A stretch of 64,000 bases of DNA from assembly GCF_016031655.1 (NCBI RefSeq), contig NZ_JACCHQ010000008.1, forward strand, positions 124,001 to 188,000, written 5' to 3'. This DNA is from Bradyrhizobium glycinis (GTDB lineage Bacteria > Pseudomonadota > Alphaproteobacteria > Rhizobiales > Xanthobacteraceae). Numbering within the stretch: the stretch's first letter is position 1; each line of letters begins with the position of its first letter. A model generated the notes under the pieces. It saw nothing but the letters and a program-made list of their open reading frames with translations, did no database searches and was not told where the DNA came from. This document shows, one piece after another, positions 55,561 through 63,516 of this stretch. A program made the position numbers and the translations under genes.

Positions 55561-55730
55561 CCCCTCTCCCCGTTCTTACGGGGAGAGGGTTGGGGTGAGG
55601 GGCTGTCTCCGCGAACTCGATTGTCACCGTCGTCGCGGAAGCAGCCCCTCACCCCGCCCTCTCCCCGCGAAGGGCGGGGAGAGGGAGACGAAAGATCTCT
55701 CCCCGGAAAGAGCGGGGCGAGGGAGAAGGG
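55561..55730. repeat. Palindromic repeat (CTCCCCGTTCTTACGGGGAG family, copy 2) between binding protein and permease
   Basis: It contains the same TCCCCGTTCTTACGGGGAG hairpin as 48904-48955, followed by mirrored TCCGCGAACTCG... and GCAGCCCCTCACCCCGCCCT arms. It ends 8 nt from the binding-protein stop and may set a higher mRNA level for the binding protein than for the permeases. Confidence 0.8.
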
Positions 55731-55737
55731 CCACGCC

Positions 55738-56868
55738 TCACTTCACTTTCGGCAGCACCTGCTTCACCACCTGCTTGCCTTCGACCACCTCGACCAGGAA
55801 GCTTTGGCGGTCGATGTCGCCGGTGTCGCTGAAGGTGACGTCCATCAGGATGCCCGGCTCGTCCGCGGCCTTGATGGTGAGGCCGTGCAGCGTGTCGGCG
55901 AACTTCTTCGGATCGACCTTGCCCATCTTTTCCGTGGTGGCCTTCACCATGTAGACGGCGAGGTAGCCTTTCAGGCCGTTATGGTCAGGGACGTAATTGT
56001 ACTTCTTGGAGAACTTCTCACGGAACGCCTTGACCAGGTCGACCGGTGCGTCGGTGGTGAGGCCGACATGGCCCCGCGCGCCGTTGGCGGCATCGCCGGC
56101 GAGCTCGATCACCTTCTGGCCGATCAGCGTGGTCTCGCCCATCAGCGGCGCAGTGACGCCCTGGCGCTTCAGCTCTTTCAGGATGCGCGCGCTCTCTTCC
56201 TCATTCAGGTAGACGAACACGGCATCGGGATTGGCGGCCTTGATCTTGCCGACGTCGGCAGCGAAGTCGGCCTGGCCGGCCTCAGTGGAGAGATCGGCGA
56301 CGACCTTGGAGCCGAGCCGGTCGAGCTCCTTGATCATCACGTCGCGCCCGCCGCGGCCGAAGTCGTTGTTGACCCAGACCACCGCGACGGTCTTCGCCTT
56401 CATCTCGTCGTGGATGTACTTTGCGACCTTCGGCATCGAGGATTGCTGGCCGAAGGAGGTGCGGAACAGGAACTTGTTTCCGGCTTGCGTCAGCTCGGCG
56501 GCTTCACCGCCCATGATCTGCGCGATGCCGGCTTCTGCCGCGAGCGGCGCGGTCACCTTCACCGAGCCGGAATAGCCGGGTCCGAGCAGCACATAGGGCT
56601 CGGCGTCGAGCGCCTTCTGCACCTGGGCGCGCGCCACGCCGGGGTTGGACTGCGAGTCGGCATGGCTGACCTCGAGCTTGCGGCCGAGCACGCCGCCCTT
56701 GGCGTTGATCTCCTCGATCGCGAGGTCGATGCCGTTCTTCCAGTTCGTGCCGACGGTGGCGCCGCCGCCCGAGAGTTCCGCGACGTTGGCGAGCTTGATC
56801 GCCTGGCCAAAGGCGCCCGTTGCCGTCATGACCGTGAGCAATGCGCCCACCACTAGCGTTGATTTCAT
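55738..56868 (-). CDS. ABC transporter substrate-binding protein (LivK-like), cluster 1
   Basis: 376 residues from ATG 56868, with GGAGAGG directly upstream; a TTG seven codons earlier is less likely. A signal sequence (LVVGALLTVMTATGAFG) precedes IKLANVAELSGGGATVGTNW, EINAKGGVLGRKLEV, LLGPGYSGSVKVTAPLAAEA and VVWVNNDFGRGGRDVMI. Because shikimate dehydrogenase and QuiC are encoded in the same operon, quinate, shikimate or protocatechuate-type acids are the likely ligands. Confidence 0.92.
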   Translation of the reverse strand: MKSTLVVGALLTVMTATGAFGQAIKLANVAELSGGGATVGTNWKNGIDLAIEEINAKGGVLGRKLEVSHADSQSNPGVARAQVQKALDAEPYVLLGPGYSGSVKVTAPLAAEAGIAQIMGGEAAELTQAGNKFLFRTSFGQQSSMPKVAKYIHDEMKAKTVAVVWVNNDFGRGGRDVMIKELDRLGSKVVADLSTEAGQADFAADVGKIKAANPDAVFVYLNEEESARILKELKRQGVTAPLMGETTLIGQKVIELAGDAANGARGHVGLTTDAPVDLVKAFREKFSKKYNYVPDHNGLKGYLAVYMVKATTEKMGKVDPKKFADTLHGLTIKAADEPGILMDVTFSDTGDIDRQSFLVEVVEGKQVVKQVLPKVK

Positions 56869-56922
56869 CGTCCTCTCCTCCCGTTTCAATCTGCAAGCGG
56901 CCTTGTATCCGGCCGCTTCGCC

Positions 56923-57798
56923 TCAAGCTGCCTGATAGGCGGCGCCGCGCGCAGCCATCACGGCGTCGAAAGCCTCTCCCATGATCTCGGTGGATGGGGC
57001 AAGGCCTGTGAACAGTTCGAAGGCGTCGGCGGCCTGGTAGATCGCGAGCTCGCGGCCGGTCATGATCCGGGCGCCCTTCTCTCGCGCTGCGGCCAGCAGC
57101 GGCGTGATCAGCGGCGAATAGACGGCGTCGGCGACCCAGAGGTCCGCCCTGAGCAGTCCCACCGGCACCGGCGTGTCACGGTTCGGAAGCATGCCGACCG
57201 GCGTGCCGTTGACGAGACCGGTCGCGCCGTCGAGCGCGTTCTCGACGCTGGCGGCGACGCGGGCGCCGCGCGAGGCGAGCAAGGCGGCCAGTTTCTCGGC
57301 GCGCGCCGGCTCGCTGTCGAAAATGCGGATGTCGGCCACCTCTCGGCTCGCCAGCGCAAACGCGATCGCCTTGCCGACGCCGCCGGCGCCGATCACGGCG
57401 ACGGCGTTGCCGGAGGGCGCCAGCAACGGCGCCACCGCCCGCGCGAAACCCGTGGTGTCGGTGTTGTGGCCGATCAGCCGGCCATCCCTGACGACGACGG
57501 TGTTGACCGCGCCCATGCTGGCTGCGCCCGGCGCCAGTGCGTCGAGCAGCGGCACCACCGCTTCCTTGTAGGGGTAGGTGACATTGACACCGGCAAAGCC
57601 GAGCCGCCGGACGCCCTCGAGCATCATGCGCAGCCCGGCCGCATCGGCGCCGGCGACCTCGATGAGCTGGTAATGGCCGCGCAGGCCGAGCGCCTCGGCG
57701 GCGCGCTCGTGCATGGCGGGCGACGCGGAATGCGCGATCGGCGCGCCGATCAGGCCGGTCAGGAGCTTCTTGCTGGCGGCGTATCCGCGTTTCGACAT
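56923..57798 (-). CDS. aroE: Shikimate/quinate dehydrogenase (AroE family), probably catabolic
   Basis: 291 residues. The N-terminal substrate domain has LIGAPIAHSASPAMHERAAE, and the catalytic pair is Lys78 (VNVTYPYKEAVV) and Asp114 (GHNTDTTGFA). The Rossmann motif is IGAGGVGKAIAFAL, followed by FDSEPARAEKL where a DxE-type acidic residue suggests NAD rather than NADP use. Leading a transporter-quiC operon, it most likely oxidises shikimate (or quinate) for breakdown instead of serving biosynthesis. Another biosynthetic aroE would be expected elsewhere. Confidence 0.9.
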   Translation of the reverse strand: MSKRGYAASKKLLTGLIGAPIAHSASPAMHERAAEALGLRGHYQLIEVAGADAAGLRMMLEGVRRLGFAGVNVTYPYKEAVVPLLDALAPGAASMGAVNTVVVRDGRLIGHNTDTTGFARAVAPLLAPSGNAVAVIGAGGVGKAIAFALASREVADIRIFDSEPARAEKLAALLASRGARVAASVENALDGATGLVNGTPVGMLPNRDTPVPVGLLRADLWVADAVYSPLITPLLAAAREKGARIMTGRELAIYQAADAFELFTGLAPSTEIMGEAFDAVMAARGAAYQAA

Positions 57799-57920
57799 GG
57801 TTCGCTATCGTCTCAAAGGGAGCGTCCGGCCCCGGCCATTAACGGGGACATCCGTGCAATTCCAGCTGCGACGATAGCCTTTCCCCCGCCTAACACAATT
57901 ACCCTTTTATCCGGCTAACC

Positions 57921-57933
57921 TAACATCATGTTA
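57921..57933. promoter_or_regulatory. Inverted repeat in the aroE upstream region
   Basis: TAACAT-C-ATGTTA is a perfect 6-bp palindrome overlapping the LysR stop codon, about 125 nt upstream of the aroE start. The 132-nt gap (57799-57930) is A/T-rich (CTAACACAATTACCCTTTTA) and should hold the operon promoter. It is a candidate LysR-protein site. Confidence 0.4.
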
Positions 57934-58869
57934 TTTCTTCCGCCCACGTGCCGGGGCGGTCTTGCCACTGCCGCGGGACGGCTCGACCGCGCGCATCTCG
58001 GTGCGGAGGGCCTCGATGAAATACTCGGCATGCAGCGACAGCGGCGTGCCGCGCTTGACTGCGATGTAGGTGTCGAACCGCGTCGGCTCGGCGATCTTCA
58101 AAAGCTCAATGCCGGGATAGCCGCCATGGGCGACGGTGAACTGGTCGATGATGGCGATGCCGAGCCCCGCCTTCACTAGTGCGCAGACCGTGGTGCCGAA
58201 GCGCGCGCGGATGGTGATGTTGTAGTCGAGCCGATGGCGCGCGAAGATCTCGGCCATGATGCGGCCGTAAGGGTCGTTGGGATCGATGCCGATCAGCGGA
58301 TAGCGCGTGATCTCGGCGGCAGAGACCTGCTTGCGGCCGGAGAGCTCGTGGCCGGGCGGCACGATGCAATAGAGCTCGCCCGAGGCGAGCGGCATGAAGT
58401 CGAGCCCGGAATGCTCGAGACGATAGCTCATCGCCACGCACTCGCCGCGGCCGAGCATCAGGTAGTCGATGGCTTCCTCGAGCTTGAGGATGTTGATGTC
58501 GATGCCGAGATCGGGATAGCGGCGGCGGACGCGCTCGATCGCACGCGGCACCATTACCTGCGAGATGCTCGGCACCGAGCCGATGCGCAATTCCGACAGG
58601 CCGCCGCGACCGATCTTGGAAATGATCTCGGAGAGGTCGTCGACCTTCTTGTAGACGCCGTTGATCTGCTCGAAGATGTTCTCGGCTTCCGGCGTCGGGA
58701 AGTAGCGCCCGTTCTGGCGCTGGAAGAAGCGGATGCCGAGCGACCGCTCGGTGTATTTGACGAGGCGGCTGATCCCCGGCGCCGAGACGTTGAGCAGCTT
58801 CGCCGCACCGCCGATGGTGCCCGTCACCATCACGGCACGGATCACTTCGACCTGGCGCAGCGTCATCAT
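57931..58869 (-). CDS. LysR-family regulator of the quinate/shikimate operon
   Basis: 312 residues. The N-terminal HTH reads MTLRQVEVIRAVMVTGTIGG, AAKLLNVSAPGISRLVKYTERSLGIRFFQR in two parts. The effector domain follows (SVPSISQVMVPRAIERVRRR, YRLEHSGLDFMPLASGELYC, LVKAGLGIAIIDQFTV). It is unusual in being transcribed in the same direction as its presumed target, directly upstream, rather than divergently. Two ATGs stand in tandem at the start; 58866 is equally possible. Confidence 0.9.
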   Translation of the reverse strand: MMTLRQVEVIRAVMVTGTIGGAAKLLNVSAPGISRLVKYTERSLGIRFFQRQNGRYFPTPEAENIFEQINGVYKKVDDLSEIISKIGRGGLSELRIGSVPSISQVMVPRAIERVRRRYPDLGIDINILKLEEAIDYLMLGRGECVAMSYRLEHSGLDFMPLASGELYCIVPPGHELSGRKQVSAAEITRYPLIGIDPNDPYGRIMAEIFARHRLDYNITIRARFGTTVCALVKAGLGIAIIDQFTVAHGGYPGIELLKIAEPTRFDTYIAVKRGTPLSLHAEYFIEALRTEMRAVEPSRGSGKTAPARGRKK

Positions 58870-58980
58870 GGCCTTGAAAATGTCCCTGGCATCCGGAAAA
58901 CGATCGTAGCAGCGATCATCTCACGAGAGCCGCAATGTCATCCAGCGCCAAGTGGCTCGATGTGAGCGGAGGCAAGTCCT

Positions 58981-59118
58981 GTGTCCCGGACGCGCTGCAA
59001 CGCTTTTGGCGTTGCGGCGCAGAGCCGGGACCCAGAAAGCCAGAGAGGAGGTTGTGGATGGATGGGCCCCGGCTCTGCAGCGCATCGTCGAAGAGACGCT
59101 GCGCTGCGTCCGGGGCAC
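58981..59118. repeat. Palindromic repeat (GTCCCGGACGCGCTGCAACG family)
   Basis: The left arm GTCCCGGACGCGCTGCA mirrors TGCGCTGCGTCCGGGGCAC at the right. GCGCAGAGCCGGGACCCA and TGGGCCCCGGCTCTGCAGCGC form the inner pair. It sits between the LysR gene and the quorum-sensing region; 58870-58980 around it holds no gene. Confidence 0.8.
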
Positions 59119-59267
59119 GCGTGCGCGGCCGCTTCATCAACCCTCTGAACAGGAGGAGAAGAGGCCAAGATTCTCTTTCAGGGTGTCTCGACTAAAATCC
59201 GCGCGTTCAAATGGAATGGCGTCGTCGCGCGATCTGTTGCTTCGGCGTCGTCTGTTGCAACGGCGTT

Positions 59268-59444
59268 CTAGCTCGCCGGCCCTTCCGGCGACACGCTCTC
59301 GGCCAGCTCCGCGCGCTCGCTCTGCAGCACCTCGCGCGCAAACTCAATGATCTTCTGCTTGTTCGCCGTTTTACGGACAGCAAAAAACACGCGGTTCAAT
59401 TCCAGGCCGAGCACGCTGTTGAGGGCGATGTCCTCGTCTTCCAT
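59268..59444 (-). CDS. Putative 58-residue acidic protein divergent from bjaR
   Basis: An ORF on the minus strand from ATG 59444 to TAG 59268. The start is MEDEDIALNSVLGLELNRVF and the middle is FAVRKTANKQKIIEFAREVLQ. It ends SERAELAESVSPEGPAS. The composition looks like a folded helical protein rather than a GC-rich shadow: a balanced mix of charged and aliphatic residues and no Arg/Pro/Ala runs. The ribosome site is modest (GGGAAA about 10 nt upstream). It faces away from bjaR across about 165 nt. I do not recognise the family. Confidence 0.55.
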   Translation of the reverse strand: MEDEDIALNSVLGLELNRVFFAVRKTANKQKIIEFAREVLQSERAELAESVSPEGPAS

Positions 59445-59609
59445 CGTTGGTTTCCCGCTTCGGACGCTCTCAGGTGTATCGTGGCGTCAATTCTGCCACA
59501 AGTAGTTAAATCTTCAGAGCGGAGAGCACCGGGAAACTACGGCCACAGCGAATTGAGGCGGTCTGCGAATACGTGCTATACGGAAGCGGCGAGGGTCAGG
59601 AAACGTACG

Positions 59610-60338
59610 ATGTCCGCCGTAGACTATGGCCGGGAGGCGCTCGACTTCATTGAAGGTCTGCAGACCTACCGCAAGGTGCCAGAGGCCATGAATGCGCTCG
59701 AAGCGGCGTTCGGTCGCTTCGGCTTCGAAACCATCATCGTGACGGGGTTGCCCAATCCCGATCAGCAATTTGCGCAGATGGTGCTCGCCAAGCGCTGGCC
59801 TGCGGGATGGTTCAGCCTCTACACCGAGAACAATTACGATCGGTTCGATCCCGTGGTGCGGTTGTGCCGGCAGTCGGTCAATCCGTTCGAGTGGTCGGAA
59901 GCGCCCTATGATGCGGAACTCGAGCCGAATGCGGCCGAGGTGATGAACCGCGCCAGCGAGTTCCGCATGTCGCGCGGCTTCATCGTGCCAATCCACGGGC
60001 TCACCGGCTACGAGGCCGCGGTCTCGCTAGGCGGTGTCCATCTCGACCTCAACGCCCGCAGCAAGCCGGCGCTGCACCTGATGGCGATGTATGGCTTCGA
60101 CCACATTCGCCGCCTGCTCGAGCCGATGCCGCATCCGTCGACGCGCCTCACTCCGCGCGAGCGCGAGGTAATCGCCTGGGCTTCGCAGGGGAAGTCGGCC
60201 TGGGAAATCGGCGAGATCCTTCACATCACCCAGCGCACCGCCGAAGAGCATCTTGCAACTGCCGCGCGCAAGCTCGGCGCCGTCAACCGTACGCATGCGG
60301 TCGCGCTGGCAATTCGGAACAAGATCATCACTCTTTAG
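59610..60338 (+). CDS. bjaR: LuxR-family quorum-sensing regulator, BjaR-like
   Basis: 242 residues from ATG 59610; the open frame reaches further upstream but overlaps the 58-aa ORF and has no ribosome site there. The N-terminal autoinducer domain keeps the ligand residues in GWFSLYTENNYDRFDPVVRL (Trp, Tyr, Asp-Pro) and the GF.VPIHGLTGYEAAVSLGG segment. The C-terminal HTH reads LTPREREVIAWASQGKSAWE, IGEILHITQRTAEEHLATAARKLG. It is followed by a lux box and a LuxI-type synthase gene, the BjaR/BjaI arrangement of Bradyrhizobium, which responds to isovaleryl-homoserine lactone. Confidence 0.93.
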   Translation: MSAVDYGREALDFIEGLQTYRKVPEAMNALEAAFGRFGFETIIVTGLPNPDQQFAQMVLAKRWPAGWFSLYTENNYDRFDPVVRLCRQSVNPFEWSEAPYDAELEPNAAEVMNRASEFRMSRGFIVPIHGLTGYEAAVSLGGVHLDLNARSKPALHLMAMYGFDHIRRLLEPMPHPSTRLTPREREVIAWASQGKSAWEIGEILHITQRTAEEHLATAARKLGAVNRTHAVALAIRNKIITL

Positions 60339-60346
60339 CCGCCTTA

Positions 60347-60362
60347 CTGGGAAATTTCCCAA
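60347..60362. promoter_or_regulatory. lux box upstream of bjaI
   Basis: CTGGGAAATTTCCCAA contains a perfect 14-bp palindrome (TGGGAAATTTCCCA, 60348-60361), 8 nt after the bjaR stop and about 60 nt before the bjaI ATG. The position fits a LuxR-type activator site next to the bjaI promoter and so positive feedback on signal synthesis. Confidence 0.85.
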
Positions 60363-60420
60363 TACCGAAGCTGCGTCTTTTAGCAGAGTCTGCCTCCATT
60401 GAGGATGAATGGGGGCTTTC

Positions 60421-61080
60421 ATGATTCACGCAATTTCCGCGGTAAATCGCCACCTTTATGAAGACGTCATCGAGCAGCATTTCCGGCTGCGTCACGACAT
60501 CTTCGTCGAGGAGCGGCGCTGGGAGACGCTGCGCAGGCCGGATGGCCGCGAGATCGATTCCTACGACGACGAGGACACCGTCTATCTGCTGGCGCTGGAA
60601 GGCCGCCGCGTCGTGGGCGGTCATCGGCTCTATCCGACCACCAAGCCCTCGATGATGAGTGAGGTGTTTCCGCATCTGGCGGCGGTTCGCGGCTGGCCCG
60701 CCGATCCCTTGGTGTGGGAATGGTCGCGCTACTTCGTCGTGCGCGATCGCCGCGACGGCGCGCTCAATCTGCAACTGATGGCCGCGGTGCAGGAGTTCTG
60801 CCTCGATCAGGGAATCGCGCAGGTCAGCGCGATCATGGAGACTTGGTGGTTGCCGCGCTTCCATGAGGCCGGCTTCGTCGTGACGCCGCTTGGCCTGCCA
60901 GCTCTGGTTGAGAACGCATGGACCATGGCGGCGACCATCGACATTCGTCGGGAGACGCGCGATGCCCTGCATCGCCGGATCGGCATGGCTTCGGTCGTGC
61001 AGCAGGACGGCCCTCGTCTCGATGCCGTCGCCCGTGCCAACCTCTGCGGTCATGTTGCCGCGCAACGAAAGAGCGCTTGA
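60421..61080 (+). CDS. bjaI: Acyl-homoserine-lactone synthase, BjaI-like
   Basis: 219 residues from ATG 60421 (MIHAISAVNRHLYEDVIEQH). The LuxI family core is complete: RLRHDIFVEERRWE (Arg, Phe, Trp), EIDSYDDEDTVYLLAL (Asp pair), VVGGHRLYPT (Arg) and VWEWSRYFV (Glu, Arg). The sequence reads like BjaI, which uses isovaleryl-CoA instead of an acyl-ACP to make isovaleryl-HSL. An ATG four codons upstream is possible but less well placed. The gene follows the lux box and precedes a 72-aa ORF by 1 nt. Confidence 0.94.
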   Translation: MIHAISAVNRHLYEDVIEQHFRLRHDIFVEERRWETLRRPDGREIDSYDDEDTVYLLALEGRRVVGGHRLYPTTKPSMMSEVFPHLAAVRGWPADPLVWEWSRYFVVRDRRDGALNLQLMAAVQEFCLDQGIAQVSAIMETWWLPRFHEAGFVVTPLGLPALVENAWTMAATIDIRRETRDALHRRIGMASVVQQDGPRLDAVARANLCGHVAAQRKSA

Positions 61081-61081
61081 G

Positions 61082-61300
61082 ATGTCGAACGTGATGCGGG
61101 ACAGCCAGATCATGGCGCAAATCAAAGACGAGAATCTCGGCTACATGTCCGACATGGCGCTCGAGCTGGCGCAAATGGCCGACGATACCGGGCTAACGAC
61201 GCTCGCCTATCTGTTTCGGATGGCGGCCCTGGAGGCCTCGACAGCCAACTCTGTTCTCGCCGAGCCGGACGAGCTCCCCAGGCCGATGACGTCGCACTAG
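61082..61300 (+). CDS. 72-residue conserved-looking protein downstream of bjaI
   Basis: An ATG at 61082 immediately follows the bjaI stop (one base between), so translation is probably coupled. The start is MSNVMRDSQIMAQIKDENLG and the middle is YMSDMALELAQMADDTGLTT. The end includes LAYLFRMAALEASTANSV. It is predicted helical and acidic, without a signal or membrane segment. The middle part resembles short proteins found with various rhizobial regulators. No function can be assigned. Cotranscription with bjaI would put it under quorum control. Confidence 0.75.
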   Translation: MSNVMRDSQIMAQIKDENLGYMSDMALELAQMADDTGLTTLAYLFRMAALEASTANSVLAEPDELPRPMTSH

Positions 61301-61384
61301 AGCATGATCCGGAAAAGTGCGATGACGATTCATCCTGATCGCATCGCGCCTTAGCCGCAGCCCTGCTCGATCCCGGAACGATCG

Positions 61385-61415
61385 CACCCTCTCACCGCCA
61401 GCCGGTGAGAGGGTG
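61385..61415 (+). terminator. Hairpin after the bja operon
   Basis: CACCCTCTCACCG and CGGTGAGAGGGTG form a perfect 13-bp stem with a 5-nt loop, 84 nt after the 72-aa ORF; TGTTATTT follows. It is either an intrinsic terminator or one more small repeat. The preceding AGCATGATCCGGAAAAGTG (61302-61320) is a sequence I recall as recurrent in Rhizobiales intergenic regions. Confidence 0.65.
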
Positions 61416-61657
61416 GTGTTATTTGGGTGCGGCAGGTTGCCTCACGCCGCGCGGCAGCCTTTTTGCATTGCGAGGCGCGTCTCGGCCGCATGTGCCGAGA
61501 TGCAACAAAGTGCATGTCTGGTGTCGAATCGCTCTTGCCTCGGAACGATACTGCCATTACCCATTTTTCGGCCTTGAAGAGGCAGGGGGAGCTCTTTCAC
61601 TGATGGCGACTATGTTCGAACATCGGCGCGACGCTGCGCGCGCCTGAAAGAGTCTTG
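61416..61657. other. Leader region of the second branched-chain-type ABC operon
   Basis: No convincing gene; an 80-codon open frame here is Cys/Arg-rich and has no ribosome site. The T-rich TTTTTGCATTG at 61460 and the A/T patch near 61545-61575 may contain the promoter for the operon that starts at 61658. Confidence 0.35.
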
Positions 61658-62575
61658 ATGCTGCTCGTCGTCGAACAATTCTTGAATGGGTTGCAGTTCG
61701 GCCTGCTGCTGTTCCTCCTCGCGGCGGGCCTGACGCTGGTGTTCGGGATCATGGATCTCGTCAACCTCGCGCACGGCTCGCTCTATATGATGGGCGCCTA
61801 TTTCGCCGCGACCTTCGCGGCCTGGACCGGCAGCTTCGTGCTGGGCGCGCTGATGGCGCTCGGGGCCACGCTCGTGCTCGGCATCGTGCTGGAGGTGACG
61901 GCGCTACGGCATCTCTATGGCCGCGACCATCTCGACCATGTGCTCGCGACCTTCGGCCTGATCCTGTTCTTCAATGAAGCCGTGCGGCTGATCTGGGGCC
62001 CGGCGGGCCTGGCGCTGCCGCTGCCGGCCTGGCTCACCGTGCCGGTGCCGATCCTTCCCGGCATTCACTATCCCGCCTATCGCCTTGCCATCATCGTGGT
62101 GGCCCTGCTCGTTGCGCTCCTGCTCTATCTCGGCGTGATGCGCACCCGCATCGGCATGCTGATCCGGGCCGGCGCATCCAACCGCGAGATGATCGGCGCG
62201 CTCGGCATCAACATCAAGCTGCTCTACACGCTGGTCTTCGGGCTCGGCGCCGCGCTCGCCGGCCTTGCCGGGCTGATGCAGGCCCCGATCCTCACCGTGC
62301 AGATCGGAATGGGCGAGAACATCCTGATCCTCGCTTTCGTCATCATCGTGATCGGCGGCATCGGCTCGATCCGCGGCGCTTTCCTCGCCGCGATCTTCGT
62401 CGGCATGATCGACACGCTCGGCCGCGCCTTCCTGCCCAATCTACTACGGCAGGTGCTGAGCGGCGCCGCCGCATCCACCGCCGCACCCGCGCTGTCCTCC
62501 ATGCTGATCTATCTCTTAATGGCGATCGTGCTGGTGGTGCGGCCGGAGGGGCTGTTTCCGGCCAATCGTCGATGA
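61658..62575 (+). CDS. Branched-chain-type ABC transporter permease (LivH-like), cluster 2
   Basis: 305 residues from ATG 61658. LivH motifs: EQFLNGLQFGLLLFLLAAGL, MDLVNLAHGSLYMMGAYFAA, the coupling loop IRAGASNREMIGALGINIKL and IIVIGGIGSIRGAFLAAIFV. About eight transmembrane helices. It starts an operon LivH-LivM-LivG that continues past the window. The binding protein is not seen upstream. Confidence 0.93.
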   Translation: MLLVVEQFLNGLQFGLLLFLLAAGLTLVFGIMDLVNLAHGSLYMMGAYFAATFAAWTGSFVLGALMALGATLVLGIVLEVTALRHLYGRDHLDHVLATFGLILFFNEAVRLIWGPAGLALPLPAWLTVPVPILPGIHYPAYRLAIIVVALLVALLLYLGVMRTRIGMLIRAGASNREMIGALGINIKLLYTLVFGLGAALAGLAGLMQAPILTVQIGMGENILILAFVIIVIGGIGSIRGAFLAAIFVGMIDTLGRAFLPNLLRQVLSGAAASTAAPALSSMLIYLLMAIVLVVRPEGLFPANRR

Positions 62576-63508
62576 AGAGTCTGAGCGTGAGCAAGGCCGT
62601 CACGGCCCTGATGCTGGCCGGCCTCGTGCTGCTGCCGCTCTATTCGCAGCTGTCCGGCAACATCTTTATCCTGACGCTGTTCACCCGCATCATTATCCTG
62701 GCGCTGGCGGCCGCGAGCCTCAACCTCATCATGGGCTTCGGCGGCATGATGAGCTTCGGCCATGCCGCCTATCTCGGCATCGGCGGCTACGCCGTCGGCA
62801 TGCTGGCGCAGGAAGGCATAGGTTCCGGCTTCATCCAGTTTCCGGTCGCGCTCGCGGCCTCCGCGATCTATGCCCTCGTGATCGGCGCGCTCTCGCTTCG
62901 CACGCGCGGCGTCTACTTCATCATGATCACGCTGGCCTTTGCCCAGATGGCCTATTACGTCGCCTCGGGGCTGGCGCGTTACGGCGGCGATGACGGCCTC
63001 ACGATTTACAATCGCAGCGACTTCTCCGGCCTCATCAATCTCGGCAATCGCGTGCAGTTCTATTATCTCTGCCTCGCCTGCCTGTTCGGCGTCATCTTCC
63101 TGATCTGGCGCATCGTCAATTCGCGCTTCGGCCTCGTGGTGCAGGGCCTGCGCTCCAACGAGCAGCGCATGCAGGCGATCGGCTTTCCGGCCAAACGCTA
63201 CCAGCTGGTCTGCTTCGTCATATCAGGCACGATGTGCGGCCTCGCCGGCGCGCTGCTCGCCAACAACACCGATTTCGTCAGCCCGGCCGTGATGTACTGG
63301 ACCCGTTCCGGCGACCTCATGGTGATGGTGATCCTGGGCGGCATGGGCACGCTGTTCGGTCCCGTCATGGGAGCGGTGGTGTTCCTGCTGCTGGAGGAGC
63401 TCCTGTCCCAGATCACCGAATATTGGGCGCTGATCATGGGTCCGCTGCTGCTGCTCATCGTGCTGTTCGGCCGCGGCGGCATCATGGGCGTGCTCGGGAG
63501 GGCTGGCC

Positions 63509-63516
<8 letters not shown>
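62572..63516 (+). CDS. Branched-chain-type ABC transporter permease (LivM-like), cluster 2
   Basis: 314 residues; its ATGA overlaps the LivH-like stop. LivM motifs: NLIMGFGGMMSFGHAAYLGI, VYFIMITLAFAQMAYYVA, the coupling loop GLRSNEQRMQAIGFPAKRYQ and GMGTLFGPVMGAVVFLLLEE. Its stop lies 8 nt inside the following ATPase gene. Confidence 0.93.

Noticed and set aside
61405..61647. 80-codon open frame before the second ABC operon
   Set aside because: Cys/Arg-rich shadow-like composition, begins in a hairpin, and has no ribosome site.
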